A DNA stretch of 34,767 bases, from assembly GCA_903863935.1 (NCBI GenBank), contig CAIPDV010000075.1:1-34767 (forward strand), given 5' to 3'. Under the pieces are notes generated by a model. The model was given only the letters and a program-made list of their open reading frames with translations. It was not told the DNA's origin and did no database searches. Both the position numbers and the translations under genes were made by a program. Of the stretch, positions 25,371 to 31,938 are shown piece after piece. The stretch comes from an uncultured Bacteroidota bacterium (GTDB taxonomy: Bacteria; Bacteroidota; Bacteroidia; JABEUT01). Numbering within the stretch: the stretch's first letter is position 1; every line of letters begins with the position of its first letter.

Positions 25371-25378
25371 TACTTTTG
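25371..25378 (+). promoter_or_regulatory. -7 promoter box (TACTTTTG), near-leaderless
   Basis: A perfect TAnnTTTG match 12 bases before the ATG at 25390. The transcript should start only a few bases before the start codon. Confidence 0.5.
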
Positions 25379-25389
25379 GTAATCAAGCC

Positions 25390-25581
25390 ATGAAAAACAC
25401 GACCAAACTAAAACTCATATTGCAGCTATATAACATCTCTCTTGAAATGGATGAAGAAGAAATCCTTCATTTTACACTTACGGACAAGAGAACCGGTGAA
25501 AGGAAAACATTTATTGATAAAAGCTACTCAGTGGTAGTTCAGAAAGGTTTTGTGTTTATGAAGAAAAAACTGAAGGAGTAA
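25390..25581 (+). CDS. Small soluble protein, 63 aa, unknown
   Basis: A short basic/acidic protein: NTTKLKLILQLYNISLEMDEEE, then ILHFTLTDKRTGERKTF and VVQKGFVFMKKKLKE. It looks like a small beta-sheet domain with a helix, has no signal peptide, and I do not recognise it. A perfect -7 box lies directly upstream and a weak hairpin follows at 25586-25602, which support a real gene. Confidence 0.65.
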   Translation: MKNTTKLKLILQLYNISLEMDEEEILHFTLTDKRTGERKTFIDKSYSVVVQKGFVFMKKKLKE

Positions 25582-25675
25582 AAACGGCAACGTTCTGTTG
25601 CCTTACCCTCGCACTTACAGTTAGTAGGTTACTAAATTGTACGTTTTACTTACTTACCAACTATTTAAGCAAAGC

Positions 25676-25702
25676 TTAAAAGGTTATTTTATCCTTTTTT
25701 AA
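25676..25702 (+). terminator. Weak intrinsic terminator before the small-RNA promoter
   Basis: AAAAGG at 25678-25683 pairs with CCTTTT beginning at 25693 and is followed by six T. It could end the 63-aa gene transcript, about 100 bases after its stop. Confidence 0.4.
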
Positions 25703-25712
25703 ATAAATTAAT

Positions 25713-25720
25713 TATATTTG
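25713..25720 (+). promoter_or_regulatory. -7 promoter box (TATATTTG) of a candidate small RNA
   Basis: A perfect match that starts no gene directly: the next open frames are tiny, and a terminator follows about 125 bases downstream. Confidence 0.55.
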
Positions 25721-25726
25721 CACTTA

Positions 25727-25879
25727 TGCAATCGTTATTATTGGCTATGGACTGATAATACAGCATGCATTGAAAGAAAATGCCGTTATAGGTGAACTGA
25801 TCAAGTATCAGTAGTAGAAGTAATTCTTCATCTCTTATAATGTGGCCTGAAGACTTATCGGATTCAGGCCATTTTTTTT
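25727..25879 (+). ncRNA. Candidate small RNA with promoter and terminator
   Basis: A segment of about 150 bases between a perfect -7 box (25713-25720) and a strong terminator (25843-25879). The longest open frame at its start (ATG at 25726) is nine codons. Local hairpins can be drawn: TATTAT/ATAATA near 25733-25758, ACTGAT/ATCAGT near 25796-25812, GAAG/CTTC near 25817-25829. I do not recognise the RNA family. It could be a free small RNA or an attenuated leader of the gene at 25995. The structures are by eye only. Confidence 0.5.
25843..25879 (+). terminator. Strong intrinsic terminator (small RNA end)
   Basis: A perfect 9-bp stem TGGCCTGAA (25843-25851) with TTCAGGCCA (25863-25871), an 11-base loop and eight T immediately after. 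Confidence 0.85.
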
Positions 25880-25994
25880 GTCCCCTGATTAATTTTTTTG
25901 AGTATGCGAAATTTATTAATAAAATAAATGCCATATTTAAATTTTCCATTAACTTTGCCTAAAGAATTGTATAAAGCATTACAAGCCGGAAGCA

Positions 25995-27425
25995 ATGGTA
26001 TTATTTATTCAATATGCGCTTACAGACATACGCAGCTTTTTGCGGGACGATGCAGCATTGCTCAAACTTCCCACCTGGCCCGACCCGACTCCACCCAAAG
26101 AGTTTGTGAAAGCCTCCGGAAAAATAACCAAACGAAAAAAATCAGAACAGGGTTTGTGGGTTGGAGAGCAATTTTACAGTACCCTGAGAACAGGAATAAA
26201 GATTCCGAAGCAGATAGAGGTAAAAGATATTGGTTTTAAGCTGAAAAATGTTTCAAAACATTATACTGCAGGAGACCAGAATATTTTATCTATCTACGAG
26301 TTTGCGTATATCTTAACCAGTTCGCCCCACCCCGAAAGTATCAGCAATGAAGATATACTTTCCATTATAAATGCAATATTGGATGTTTCCTTAGAGATAA
26401 GAAACAAAGATTACAAGTACACTACTGCAAAATTTAAAGATATACGTAATCCGTTAATAGAACTCCAGATTGTTGTTTCAACAAAAAAAGCAACTATTGA
26501 TGTTCCAACCCAATCTGAATCATTAATACCCTGTATACCCCAATTTTACTTTTTACTCGACGAGGAGAACTTCAAACGGAAACCCGGAAATTACAATTAT
26601 CCTGATCCAACAATTCCAAAATTAGGAGAAAGTATAATTACCCCAGTAAATGAAAACATCAATGAGAACCCATACCAGGTATGGATTCACAGAGTTAACC
26701 CGCTCACTTACGGGGGGTACGATGAACGGCAATGGAACAGGGCAGCCAGAATTAATATGCTCAGGTTGTATGCCGAGGTTCAAAATATGCGAAATATATT
26801 CAAAGCAATTGCCAAAGAGCAAATAGATATTAAGCCCTTTTCCAGGGAATCTAATAATTTACAAGCATATTTAAAAAGCTCTTTCAACTATTTACATACG
26901 CATGAAACAGAAGAAAGTCAAAAGTCCATTAATTATACAAAAGACATTTTCACTCATTTTTTACCGGATGAAATTGCTATCCTGCAAAAAAAATTAAAGA
27001 ATTTTAATATAAGAAGACATTTAGAAGAAAAAACATTTACATTTATTAATTCAAATAAACCAGTAGACATGAGCACACATTACAACATTAATAACTCACA
27101 AGTTGGGGCAATAGGCAATGGAGCACAAGCAACCAATAATACTTTCAACCAAACCAATTTCACCTTTCCTGCCAACTATGATTTTGATGCACTTGCCCGC
27201 CAACTTAAACAGCTAAAGGATGCTTTAGATAAAAAACCTGATAAAACAGGGGAGGATTATGCAACCATTGGCCAGGTGGCAAACGCTGAAGAGAGTGCCA
27301 AAAAGAAAGATGGGAAAAGTATTCTTGAACATTTAAAAACTGCGGGAAAATGGGTTTTTGATACAGCTACTGAAATTGGGGTTGAACTTGTGGCTGCAAT
27401 TATTCAAAAACAAATGGGTATTTAG
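25995..27425 (+). CDS. Unrecognised 476-aa protein with a separable C-terminal module
   Basis: Residues 1-358 match no family I know. They have no signal peptide, are mixed charged, and contain HRVNPLTYGGYDERQWNRAAR and a predicted helical part near 250-350. Residues 359-476 begin with an internal Met (ATG at 27069) and read MSTHYNINNSQVGAIGNG, a Gly/Asn/Gln-rich stretch. A helical region follows (DFDALARQLKQLKDALD, then ATIGQVANAEESAKKKDG, LKTAGKWVFDTATEIGVELVAA). From memory this kind of tail recurs at the end of varied bacterial conflict or signalling proteins, and sometimes alone; this is not verified. An overlapping frame at 25928 is probably not coding. The gene sits directly after the candidate small RNA. 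Function unknown. Confidence 0.7.
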   Translation: MVLFIQYALTDIRSFLRDDAALLKLPTWPDPTPPKEFVKASGKITKRKKSEQGLWVGEQFYSTLRTGIKIPKQIEVKDIGFKLKNVSKHYTAGDQNILSIYEFAYILTSSPHPESISNEDILSIINAILDVSLEIRNKDYKYTTAKFKDIRNPLIELQIVVSTKKATIDVPTQSESLIPCIPQFYFLLDEENFKRKPGNYNYPDPTIPKLGESIITPVNENINENPYQVWIHRVNPLTYGGYDERQWNRAARINMLRLYAEVQNMRNIFKAIAKEQIDIKPFSRESNNLQAYLKSSFNYLHTHETEESQKSINYTKDIFTHFLPDEIAILQKKLKNFNIRRHLEEKTFTFINSNKPVDMSTHYNINNSQVGAIGNGAQATNNTFNQTNFTFPANYDFDALARQLKQLKDALDKKPDKTGEDYATIGQVANAEESAKKKDGKSILEHLKTAGKWVFDTATEIGVELVAAIIQKQMGI

Positions 27426-27578
27426 AATATCCTGTTTATCCCCCCTTACCAACGATATTGCACCCGTACGAACACCAGCCTAGCCATGCTATGGGTATAT
27501 CTGATTATGCCATTCCAAAAAATAGGACTATATTGCGGCCTCAAAACGGATATATCCTAACAAGCAATAAAAATAACT

Positions 27579-27689
27579 ATGAAACAACTTCTAAGAAAAA
27601 ATATAACAAGGAAAAAACGCGCTAACAAAAGGAATGAGAAGATGAAAGCTAAGAAACTTGAATCTAAAAAGGCTACGGCTTCTAAATAA
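27579..27689 (+). CDS. Possible small basic protein, 36 aa
   Basis: ATG at 27579 to TAA at 27687-27689. The product is mostly Lys, Arg, Ala and Asn (RKNITRKKRANKRNEKMKAK, then ESKKATASK). This is unusually basic and could bind nucleic acid. No perfect -7 box or terminator was seen, and an AT-rich region can give such frames by chance. Confidence 0.4.
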   Translation: MKQLLRKNITRKKRANKRNEKMKAKKLESKKATASK

Positions 27690-27716
27690 GCAAGCCAATT
27701 TTTATCTGTTAATTAA

Positions 27717-27863
27717 GTTGCCACGACCTTCAGGTAGTGGTTAGAATAGAGTATTTACATTGGCTTTAGCCTAAAAATACCACCTGCTATTTTAGAATTT
27801 ATGTTAGGCTAAAGCCAATACACTTTAGTTCATTATCCACGACCTAAAGGTCGTGGCAATTAA
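27717..27863. repeat. Compound palindromic element (REP/MITE-like)
   Basis: Both ends carry the same inverted sequence: TTGCCACGACCTTCAGGTAG at the left (27718-27737) and CCACGACCTAAAGGTCGTGG at the right (27837-27856). The right copy is itself a palindrome with a two-base centre. Inside is a 16-bp perfect inverted repeat, ATTGGCTTTAGCCTAA (27759-27774) with its complement at 27804-27819, 29 bases apart. No gene lies inside. The layout is that of a non-autonomous element or paired REP sequence of the kind moved by REP-associated tyrosine transposases; no transposase is in the window. Confidence 0.75.
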
Positions 27864-28103
27864 AAATGGCGTACTATTTAAGGTTACTTGCCCACTAAGC
27901 ACAGCTTAGCGAATACGGGAGTTTTACTGTCAGAACCCAATAACGCATCATTTGGATTTAACCTTGTTCAATTTATAAATAACCCACTAGCTTTACACAT
28001 TTTAAGCATAAATTTGTTGATGTGGGGCGATATGCGATTTATGGGAAATAATTTTATACCACTGGAAAATGGAGGAAGAATCTTAAACTAAATCTATGAG
28101 TAT

Positions 28104-28619
28104 ATGAAAAGATTTTTTGCCATTTTAACTTACTTAACTATGATAACAAGCAATGCTATATCGCAGGAACTGCAAACGGTACCGAAAGTAGATTTGAAAA
28201 AGTACTCCGGCAAATGGTATGAAATAGCCTCTTTTCCTCAAATATTTCAGAAGGGTTGTCATTGCACAACGGCAGAATATACTTTAAGTAACAAAGGATA
28301 TGTTATAGTTGAAAACAGATGCAACCGCGACAGCATTAATGGAAAGGAATCGTACATAAAAGGAAAGGCCTTTGTTGAAAAAGACTCAAGTAATGCAAAA
28401 TTAAAAGTTCAGTTTTTTTGGCCATTCAGAGCCAAGTATTGGATTATAGATTTAGCTGATGATTATAGCTATGCTGTTGTAAGTCATCCTAACCGGAAAT
28501 ACTTGTGGATACTTTCCAGAACAGCGAAAATGGATAACACGATATACCAACAAATCATTTCCAGATTAAAAGAGAAAGGTTTTGATTTGAGTAAACTAAT
28601 GGTTACTCAACAAAAATAA
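28104..28619 (+). CDS. blc: Lipocalin family protein (Blc-like), 171 aa
   Basis: A signal peptide MKRFFAILTYLTMITSNAISQ is followed by a lipocalin barrel. The first conserved region is KYSGKWYEIASFP (Gly36, Trp38). Next come CHCTTAEYTLSNKGYVIVENRC with Cys pairs, KVQFFWPFRAKYWIIDLADDYSYAVV, and the third region HPNRKYLWILSR. The C-terminal helix is QIISRLKEKGFDLSKL. Unlike E. coli Blc it has no lipobox Cys, so it is probably a soluble periplasmic form. It should bind a hydrophobic ligand or fatty acid/lysophospholipid. Confidence 0.92.
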   Translation: MKRFFAILTYLTMITSNAISQELQTVPKVDLKKYSGKWYEIASFPQIFQKGCHCTTAEYTLSNKGYVIVENRCNRDSINGKESYIKGKAFVEKDSSNAKLKVQFFWPFRAKYWIIDLADDYSYAVVSHPNRKYLWILSRTAKMDNTIYQQIISRLKEKGFDLSKLMVTQQK

Positions 28620-28627
28620 TACCATAA

Positions 28628-28648
28628 GCACTGATTTGTAATCAGTGC
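28628..28648. repeat. Perfect 9-bp palindromic hairpin with a partial copy nearby
   Basis: GCACTGATT (28628-28636), TGT, AATCAGTGC (28640-28648). It starts nine bases after the lipocalin stop but has no T run. AAGCACTGATT recurs at 28721-28731, so it is REP-like rather than a plain terminator. Confidence 0.6.
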
Positions 28649-28788
28649 CTTCCAAACTATAATCTTAGTTCTCCCCAAAGGGTTACTGAAAGAATTTAAT
28701 TGCAAATTAAACGGTTAAACAAGCACTGATTGCAAAATTAGGGCTTACCGTGGGATTGAAAGTTAGATGTGCGGGGCTATTTAATAAC

Positions 28789-29529
28789 CTATGCCTTTTT
28801 AAAAGAAATCCAAGACTTATCAAACCCAATTTCATTTAAAATAAATTCTTTCGGTATTAAATCCGGCTTTTTTATATTAATTAAAATATGTTTTGTTGGT
28901 ACATCTTCAAAAATAGTAAACTGTTGTCCTCCAGATTGCCAGGTAAATTTTTGCTTTTTATCTTTCTTTTGGTACCCATATAAATTTTTCCCTTTCCATT
29001 CCCAATAATATAACTCAGGGTCATATCTTATAGTATCAAATTCATAAATCACACTTTCAATTAAATCGTATGAGCGAATTAATATTACTGTTCGCAAGTG
29101 CTTATATAATTCCCGGATACTGGAAACTCTTTCATTCCAAATTGTTAGTACTTTCTCGCCATGTTCATTAGGTACTTTACCAGGCTGAACATCATAATCG
29201 TAAGAATTAATTAGATCATTTCTTCCAGAAATTAGCCTAATCTTTTTTTGTATTGAAGGCTTCTTGCATTTTATTGATTTTGCACACCACGCTGTATTAC
29301 CTAAAACAACATCATCTAATCCAACATTGGAAGGTTTCCATTTAGCCCTAATTGAATTCGCAAATATTTCTTCCCATTGGCTACCTTCAATATCAGTTGC
29401 CCCCCTCGTTGCAAGGATATAAATTAATTGCTCGCCGAACTTATAAGGAAATTCGGCTGGGAAATTATTCAAGGTGAAAGGAGCAACAGATTTATTTACT
29501 GTTCTTAGCTTCGGGTCTTTTTTATCCAT
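28789..29529 (-). CDS. Probable type II restriction endonuclease, 246 aa
   Basis: The gene starts two bases after the stop of the C5-cytosine methyltransferase, on the same strand, which is the classic type II layout. Residues 45-90 contain the candidate PD-(D/E)XK-type centre: Glu53/Glu54 in SQWEEIFANSI, then GLDDVVLG (Asp72/Asp73) and WCAKSIK (Lys84 and Lys87). This gives D-X(10)-CAK, with the usual Glu before the Lys replaced and perhaps supplied by the helix Glu. It has no signal peptide. The middle (NERVSSIRELYKHLRTVILIRS) and end (DSWISFKKA-like) are unassigned. The recognition site is unknown. Identification rests mostly on the partner gene. Confidence 0.7.
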   Translation of the reverse strand: MDKKDPKLRTVNKSVAPFTLNNFPAEFPYKFGEQLIYILATRGATDIEGSQWEEIFANSIRAKWKPSNVGLDDVVLGNTAWCAKSIKCKKPSIQKKIRLISGRNDLINSYDYDVQPGKVPNEHGEKVLTIWNERVSSIRELYKHLRTVILIRSYDLIESVIYEFDTIRYDPELYYWEWKGKNLYGYQKKDKKQKFTWQSGGQQFTIFEDVPTKHILINIKKPDLIPKEFILNEIGFDKSWISFKKA

Positions 29530-29531
29530 TC

Positions 29532-30503
29532 CTACACATTATTGACTACCTCATACTCTTTTAACACCATAGACACGTCCATAGTCTTAGCAACATATGG
29601 TAAGAGTTTTGAAACAACTGCTTTTACTAGGTTTACAGGAACGGCATTACCCGCTTGCTTTCTAGCTTGTCCATGGTTGGGAGTAATTTTATAACTATCT
29701 GGAAAACCTTGAAGGCGAAACATTTCCCTTGGTGTTAGTCGTCGTTCCCCATTTACTAATAAATAATTATACGAGGCATTAGCACGTAAGGCGCAAGAGT
29801 ATGGATATGAACAAATATTACCTGCCTTATTTTCATGCCAAATAGAAACTTTATACGCTGACTTATGACTAGCCTTTCTTTTGCCTTTAATATAATCAGA
29901 GGCGTAATGTTTTTTATCTACATTTCGTTCTAATATTTTACTTAAAGGTTTAAATGGCCTTACTGGATCAGGAAAAGAAAATAAAATTGGTTCTCTATGT
30001 CCCACAATAATAACCCTCTCTCTTTTTTGAGGCAGCCCGTAATCTAAGGCATTTAATACCGTATATTGAACATGATATCCTAGCTTTTTTAATGTTGCTT
30101 CTATTACCCGTAAAGTTTTACCTTGATTATGCCCAACAAGTTGTTTTACATTTTCAAGAATAAAGGCTTTTGGCTTTTTATGCTCTATAATCCGTGCAAT
30201 ATCAAAAAATAATGTTCCTCGTATGTCATTAAATCCTTCCATATCGCCCATTATGCTAAAGGGCTGACAAGGAAATCCAGCGAGCAAAATATCGTGGTCT
30301 GGAATTTCTTCTTCTTTTATTTTTGTTATATCACCCTCTGGTCGATGACCGAAATTTATCTCATAGCTATCTTGGCAAAAAGTATCAATGTCAGATGAAA
30401 AAACACATTCAGGAATTAAATTATTTTCGGAACAAGCTTCATCCATAGCTATTCTAAAGCCGCCTATTCCACAAAACAAGTCAATGAATTTTATTTTTTC
30501 CAT
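29532..30503 (-). CDS. DNA (cytosine-5-)-methyltransferase, 323 aa
   Basis: All main C5-MTase motifs are present in order: I (FIDLFCGIGGFR, residues 6-17), IV with the catalytic Cys79 in GFPCQPFS, VI (ENVKQL), VIII (QKRERVIIVG), the variable target-recognition region (about 195-250), IX (RRLTPREMFRLQGFPD) and X (KQAGNAVPVN). The enzyme methylates C5 of cytosine in a specific site, protecting host DNA against the paired nuclease at 28789-29529. The start is ATG at 30503, because the open frame start at 30521 is TTG and falls inside a perfect -7 box. The target sequence cannot be told. Confidence 0.95.
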   Translation of the reverse strand: MEKIKFIDLFCGIGGFRIAMDEACSENNLIPECVFSSDIDTFCQDSYEINFGHRPEGDITKIKEEEIPDHDILLAGFPCQPFSIMGDMEGFNDIRGTLFFDIARIIEHKKPKAFILENVKQLVGHNQGKTLRVIEATLKKLGYHVQYTVLNALDYGLPQKRERVIIVGHREPILFSFPDPVRPFKPLSKILERNVDKKHYASDYIKGKRKASHKSAYKVSIWHENKAGNICSYPYSCALRANASYNYLLVNGERRLTPREMFRLQGFPDSYKITPNHGQARKQAGNAVPVNLVKAVVSKLLPYVAKTMDVSMVLKEYEVVNNV

Positions 30504-30518
30504 TTTACTTTTAAAATT

Positions 30519-30526
30519 CAAATTTA
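30519..30526 (-). promoter_or_regulatory. -7 promoter box (TAAATTTG) of the restriction-modification operon
   Basis: A perfect match on the minus strand, 16 bases before the ATG at 30503. Only a very short leader is expected. Confidence 0.6.
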
Positions 30527-30670
30527 AACTTTTGTTTGGCGTGAAATCTTTTGAATACTAAAATATTTTCAACAAGATATATTAAACCCTTAACATCCCC
30601 CACTAAACATGCAGTTAATAGCTTAATCACCTTCCCGTTGATGAGTACAAATACCATCAAGCTATAAAAA

Positions 30671-30721
30671 GACACTACTTCGGTCCCACTAAATAGTGTC
30701 TTTGGGTTATTGCTAGCAATG
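30671..30721. repeat. 51-bp direct repeat, copy 1
   Basis: Starts GACACTACTTCGGTCCCAC and ends GCTAGCAATG. It contains an inverted pair GACACTA/TAGTGTC (hairpin with a 16-base loop) and the perfect 12-base palindrome ATTGCTAGCAAT. It matches copy 2 in 50 of 51 bases. Confidence 0.9.
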
Positions 30722-30761
30722 AAATTTTGCGCTTTTAAAAAATATTTGCCTGTCAGGCTCC

Positions 30762-30812
30762 GACACTAATTCGGTCCCACTAAATAGTGTCTTTGGGTTA
30801 TTGCTAGCAATG
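30762..30812. repeat. 51-bp direct repeat, copy 2
   Basis: Same sequence as 30671-30721 except for one base near position 8. The two copies are separated by 40 bases of different sequence. Confidence 0.9.
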
Positions 30813-30972
30813 GTTTTTTTGAAAGTACCCAACCTTATTGTTGCATCCGAATTAGTAAGCTTGCTTCGCCGAGCCTCGTCCGCCTCAGGCGGAACGTTTG
30901 GGATTAATCTGTGAATCTGCGGCATAGCTTTCCCCGGTCAATGACTTTTTAAGGAAGTGCTTTTTTGTACAG

Positions 30973-30980
30973 TATTTTTG
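30973..30980 (+). promoter_or_regulatory. -7 promoter box (TATTTTTG)
   Basis: A perfect match on the plus strand, 277 bases before the DUF5681-like gene at 31257. It may start that transcript with a long leader. Confidence 0.4.
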
Positions 30981-31256
30981 CATGGTCCGCCGAAGCTTTA
31001 GCGAAGGAGGATAAATAGTATGAAAACAAACAGTTGGTTTTGGATGTCTGAAAAATGGGTTTTGAAACAACCATTTCCATTGCTCTATTGCTTCGCATTG
31101 CAAAAAGCAATGAACCGATTTTTCAAAATGCTCATTATCTGCGCCTTATTGGAAATCCGGAATTTAAAAATCATTGCTATTTCATTGCAAATTCATTGCT
31201 GCTTTATTGCTAACTCTTTATTCCAAAAAATACATTCAACTTAAAAAACAAAAACT

Positions 31257-31568
31257 ATGCCATTTAAAAAAGGACAAAGCGGCAACCCTGCCGGAAAAGC
31301 CAAATCAACCCATTACAAGATCAATGCCGAGCAGCGCGACTTTTTAAGGCAATTCCTGCTCGACAACAAAGAAAAACTTTTGAAAGAATTAAAAAAGATG
31401 GAGGGTAAAGAGTTTGCGCATTATTACATTACGCTTATGAACTATGTACTTCCAAAACCTGCAACAGCCGAGATAAAAGAAGTTCCGAAACTGGAAGAAT
31501 TTATTGCCATGACCATAGAAGAAAGACAGAATACTATTGAAGAAATAAGGGAATCGATACACATGTAG
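31257..31568 (+). CDS. DUF5681-like small protein, 103 aa
   Basis: It opens with MPFKKGQSGNPAGKAKS, the PF-K-GQSGNPAG signature of DUF5681-type proteins, which from memory are common on phages and mobile DNA near terminases. The rest is helical and charged (AEQRDFLRQFLLDNKEKLLKE, then EFAHYYITLMNYVLPKP and a Glu-rich end IEERQNTIEEIRES). There is no signal peptide. No terminase or other phage gene is here, so this is an isolated copy. A long hairpin at 31621-31664 follows and can act as its terminator. Confidence 0.8.
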   Translation: MPFKKGQSGNPAGKAKSTHYKINAEQRDFLRQFLLDNKEKLLKELKKMEGKEFAHYYITLMNYVLPKPATAEIKEVPKLEEFIAMTIEERQNTIEEIRESIHM

Positions 31569-31573
31569 CAATA

Positions 31574-31843
31574 CTAAAAGGTGGGTGAATGGATTGTTTC
31601 ACTTCCGCTCTCCTCGAGCTGCAAATAGAAAAAGAGAAACTTTCGTTTCTCTTTTTCTATTTGCTCTGAGGTCCCGAGCGGATTGCGCTGCATTCCACTC
31701 TTCTCAAGTTGCAAATGAAAAAAGGAAACTTGTCGTTTCCTTTTCTTCATTTACTCTGAGGTCCCAAGCGGATTGCGCTGCATTCCGCTCTTCTCAAGTT
31801 GCAAATGAAAAAAGGAAACTTATCGTTTCCTTTTCTTCATTTA
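31574..31843. repeat. 90-bp tandem repeats carrying a tRNA-Cys tail and a long hairpin
   Basis: Three units (31574-31663, 31664-31753, 31754-31843) precede tRNA-Cys. Units 2 and 3 differ at 3 of 90 bases; unit 1 is older and more diverged. Units 2 and 3 begin with CTCTGAGGTCCCGAGCGGAT or nearly so, which is the 3' end of tRNA-Cys plus flank on the opposite strand. Each unit contains a ~44-base hairpin: in unit 1 GCAAATAGAAAAAGAGAAAC (31621-31640) pairs perfectly with 31645-31664; in units 2 and 3 the stem is AAAGGAAAC/GTTTCCTTT-based. Confidence 0.9.
31621..31664. terminator. 20-bp perfect hairpin, likely terminator
   Basis: A perfect 20-bp stem with a TTTC loop, 53 bases after the DUF5681-like stop. 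Its T-rich right arm suits plus-strand termination; on the minus strand it is the last of three hairpins after tRNA-Cys. Confidence 0.7.
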
Positions 31844-31844
31844 C
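31801..31844 (-). terminator. Hairpin directly downstream of tRNA-Cys
   Basis: Read on the minus strand it follows the tRNA end by about five bases, with stem AAAAGGAAAC and GTTTCCTTTT around GATAA and a run of T. It is the expected end of the tRNA-Cys transcript, and the same hairpin is repeated at 31711-31754. Confidence 0.75.
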
Positions 31845-31848
31845 TCTG

Positions 31849-31919
31849 AGGTCCCGAGCGGATTCGAACCGCTGTACAAGGTTTTGCAGACCTCTGCCTA
31901 GCCACTCGGCCACAGGACC
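31849..31919 (-). tRNA. tRNA-Cys (anticodon GCA)
   Basis: A 71-base tRNA on the minus strand. The acceptor GGTCCTG pairs with CGGGACC (one G-U), with U73 as usual for tRNA-Cys. The anticodon loop CTGCAAA carries GCA (complement at 31885-31887), and the T-loop is TTCGAAT. No CCA is encoded. Confidence 0.95.
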
Positions 31920-31938
31920 TTTTTCTTAAAAAGGAGTG

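Larger units (their letters stand above)
30527..31256. other. 730-base intergenic region rich in repeats
   Basis: It contains the two 51-bp repeats (30671 and 30762), a short TCCGCC-TCA-GGCGGA hairpin near 30879-30895, and a plus-strand -7 box at 30973-30980. The open frames here (for example 31020-31244) have no family character. They are full of ATTGC-type repeated runs, so I do not call them genes. Confidence 0.5.

Noticed and set aside
25689-25949. 86-aa minus-strand open frame
   Set aside because: Its coding would run through the terminator and the promoter of the small RNA, and the protein has no family character.
25928-26239. 103-aa frame overlapping the start of the 476-aa gene
   Set aside because: The first ~22 residues look protein-like but the rest is shadow sequence; a frameshift linking it to the 476-aa gene cannot be excluded without reads.
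27888-28091. 67-aa frame starting with TTG
   Set aside because: Weak start, no promoter box, adjacent to the palindromic element; could be a remnant but nothing supports a gene.
30671-30812. Two-repeat CRISPR array
   Set aside because: Only two copies, 51-base repeat with an internal 12-base palindrome, a single 40-base spacer and no cas genes.
31020-31244. 74-aa frame after a perfect -7 box
   Set aside because: Product is made of runs from repeated ATTGC-like DNA, cysteine-rich without pattern, and overlaps an equally poor frame on the other strand.
31585-31929. 114-aa frame through the 90-bp repeats
   Set aside because: It translates the tandem repeats and runs into tRNA-Cys; not a gene.
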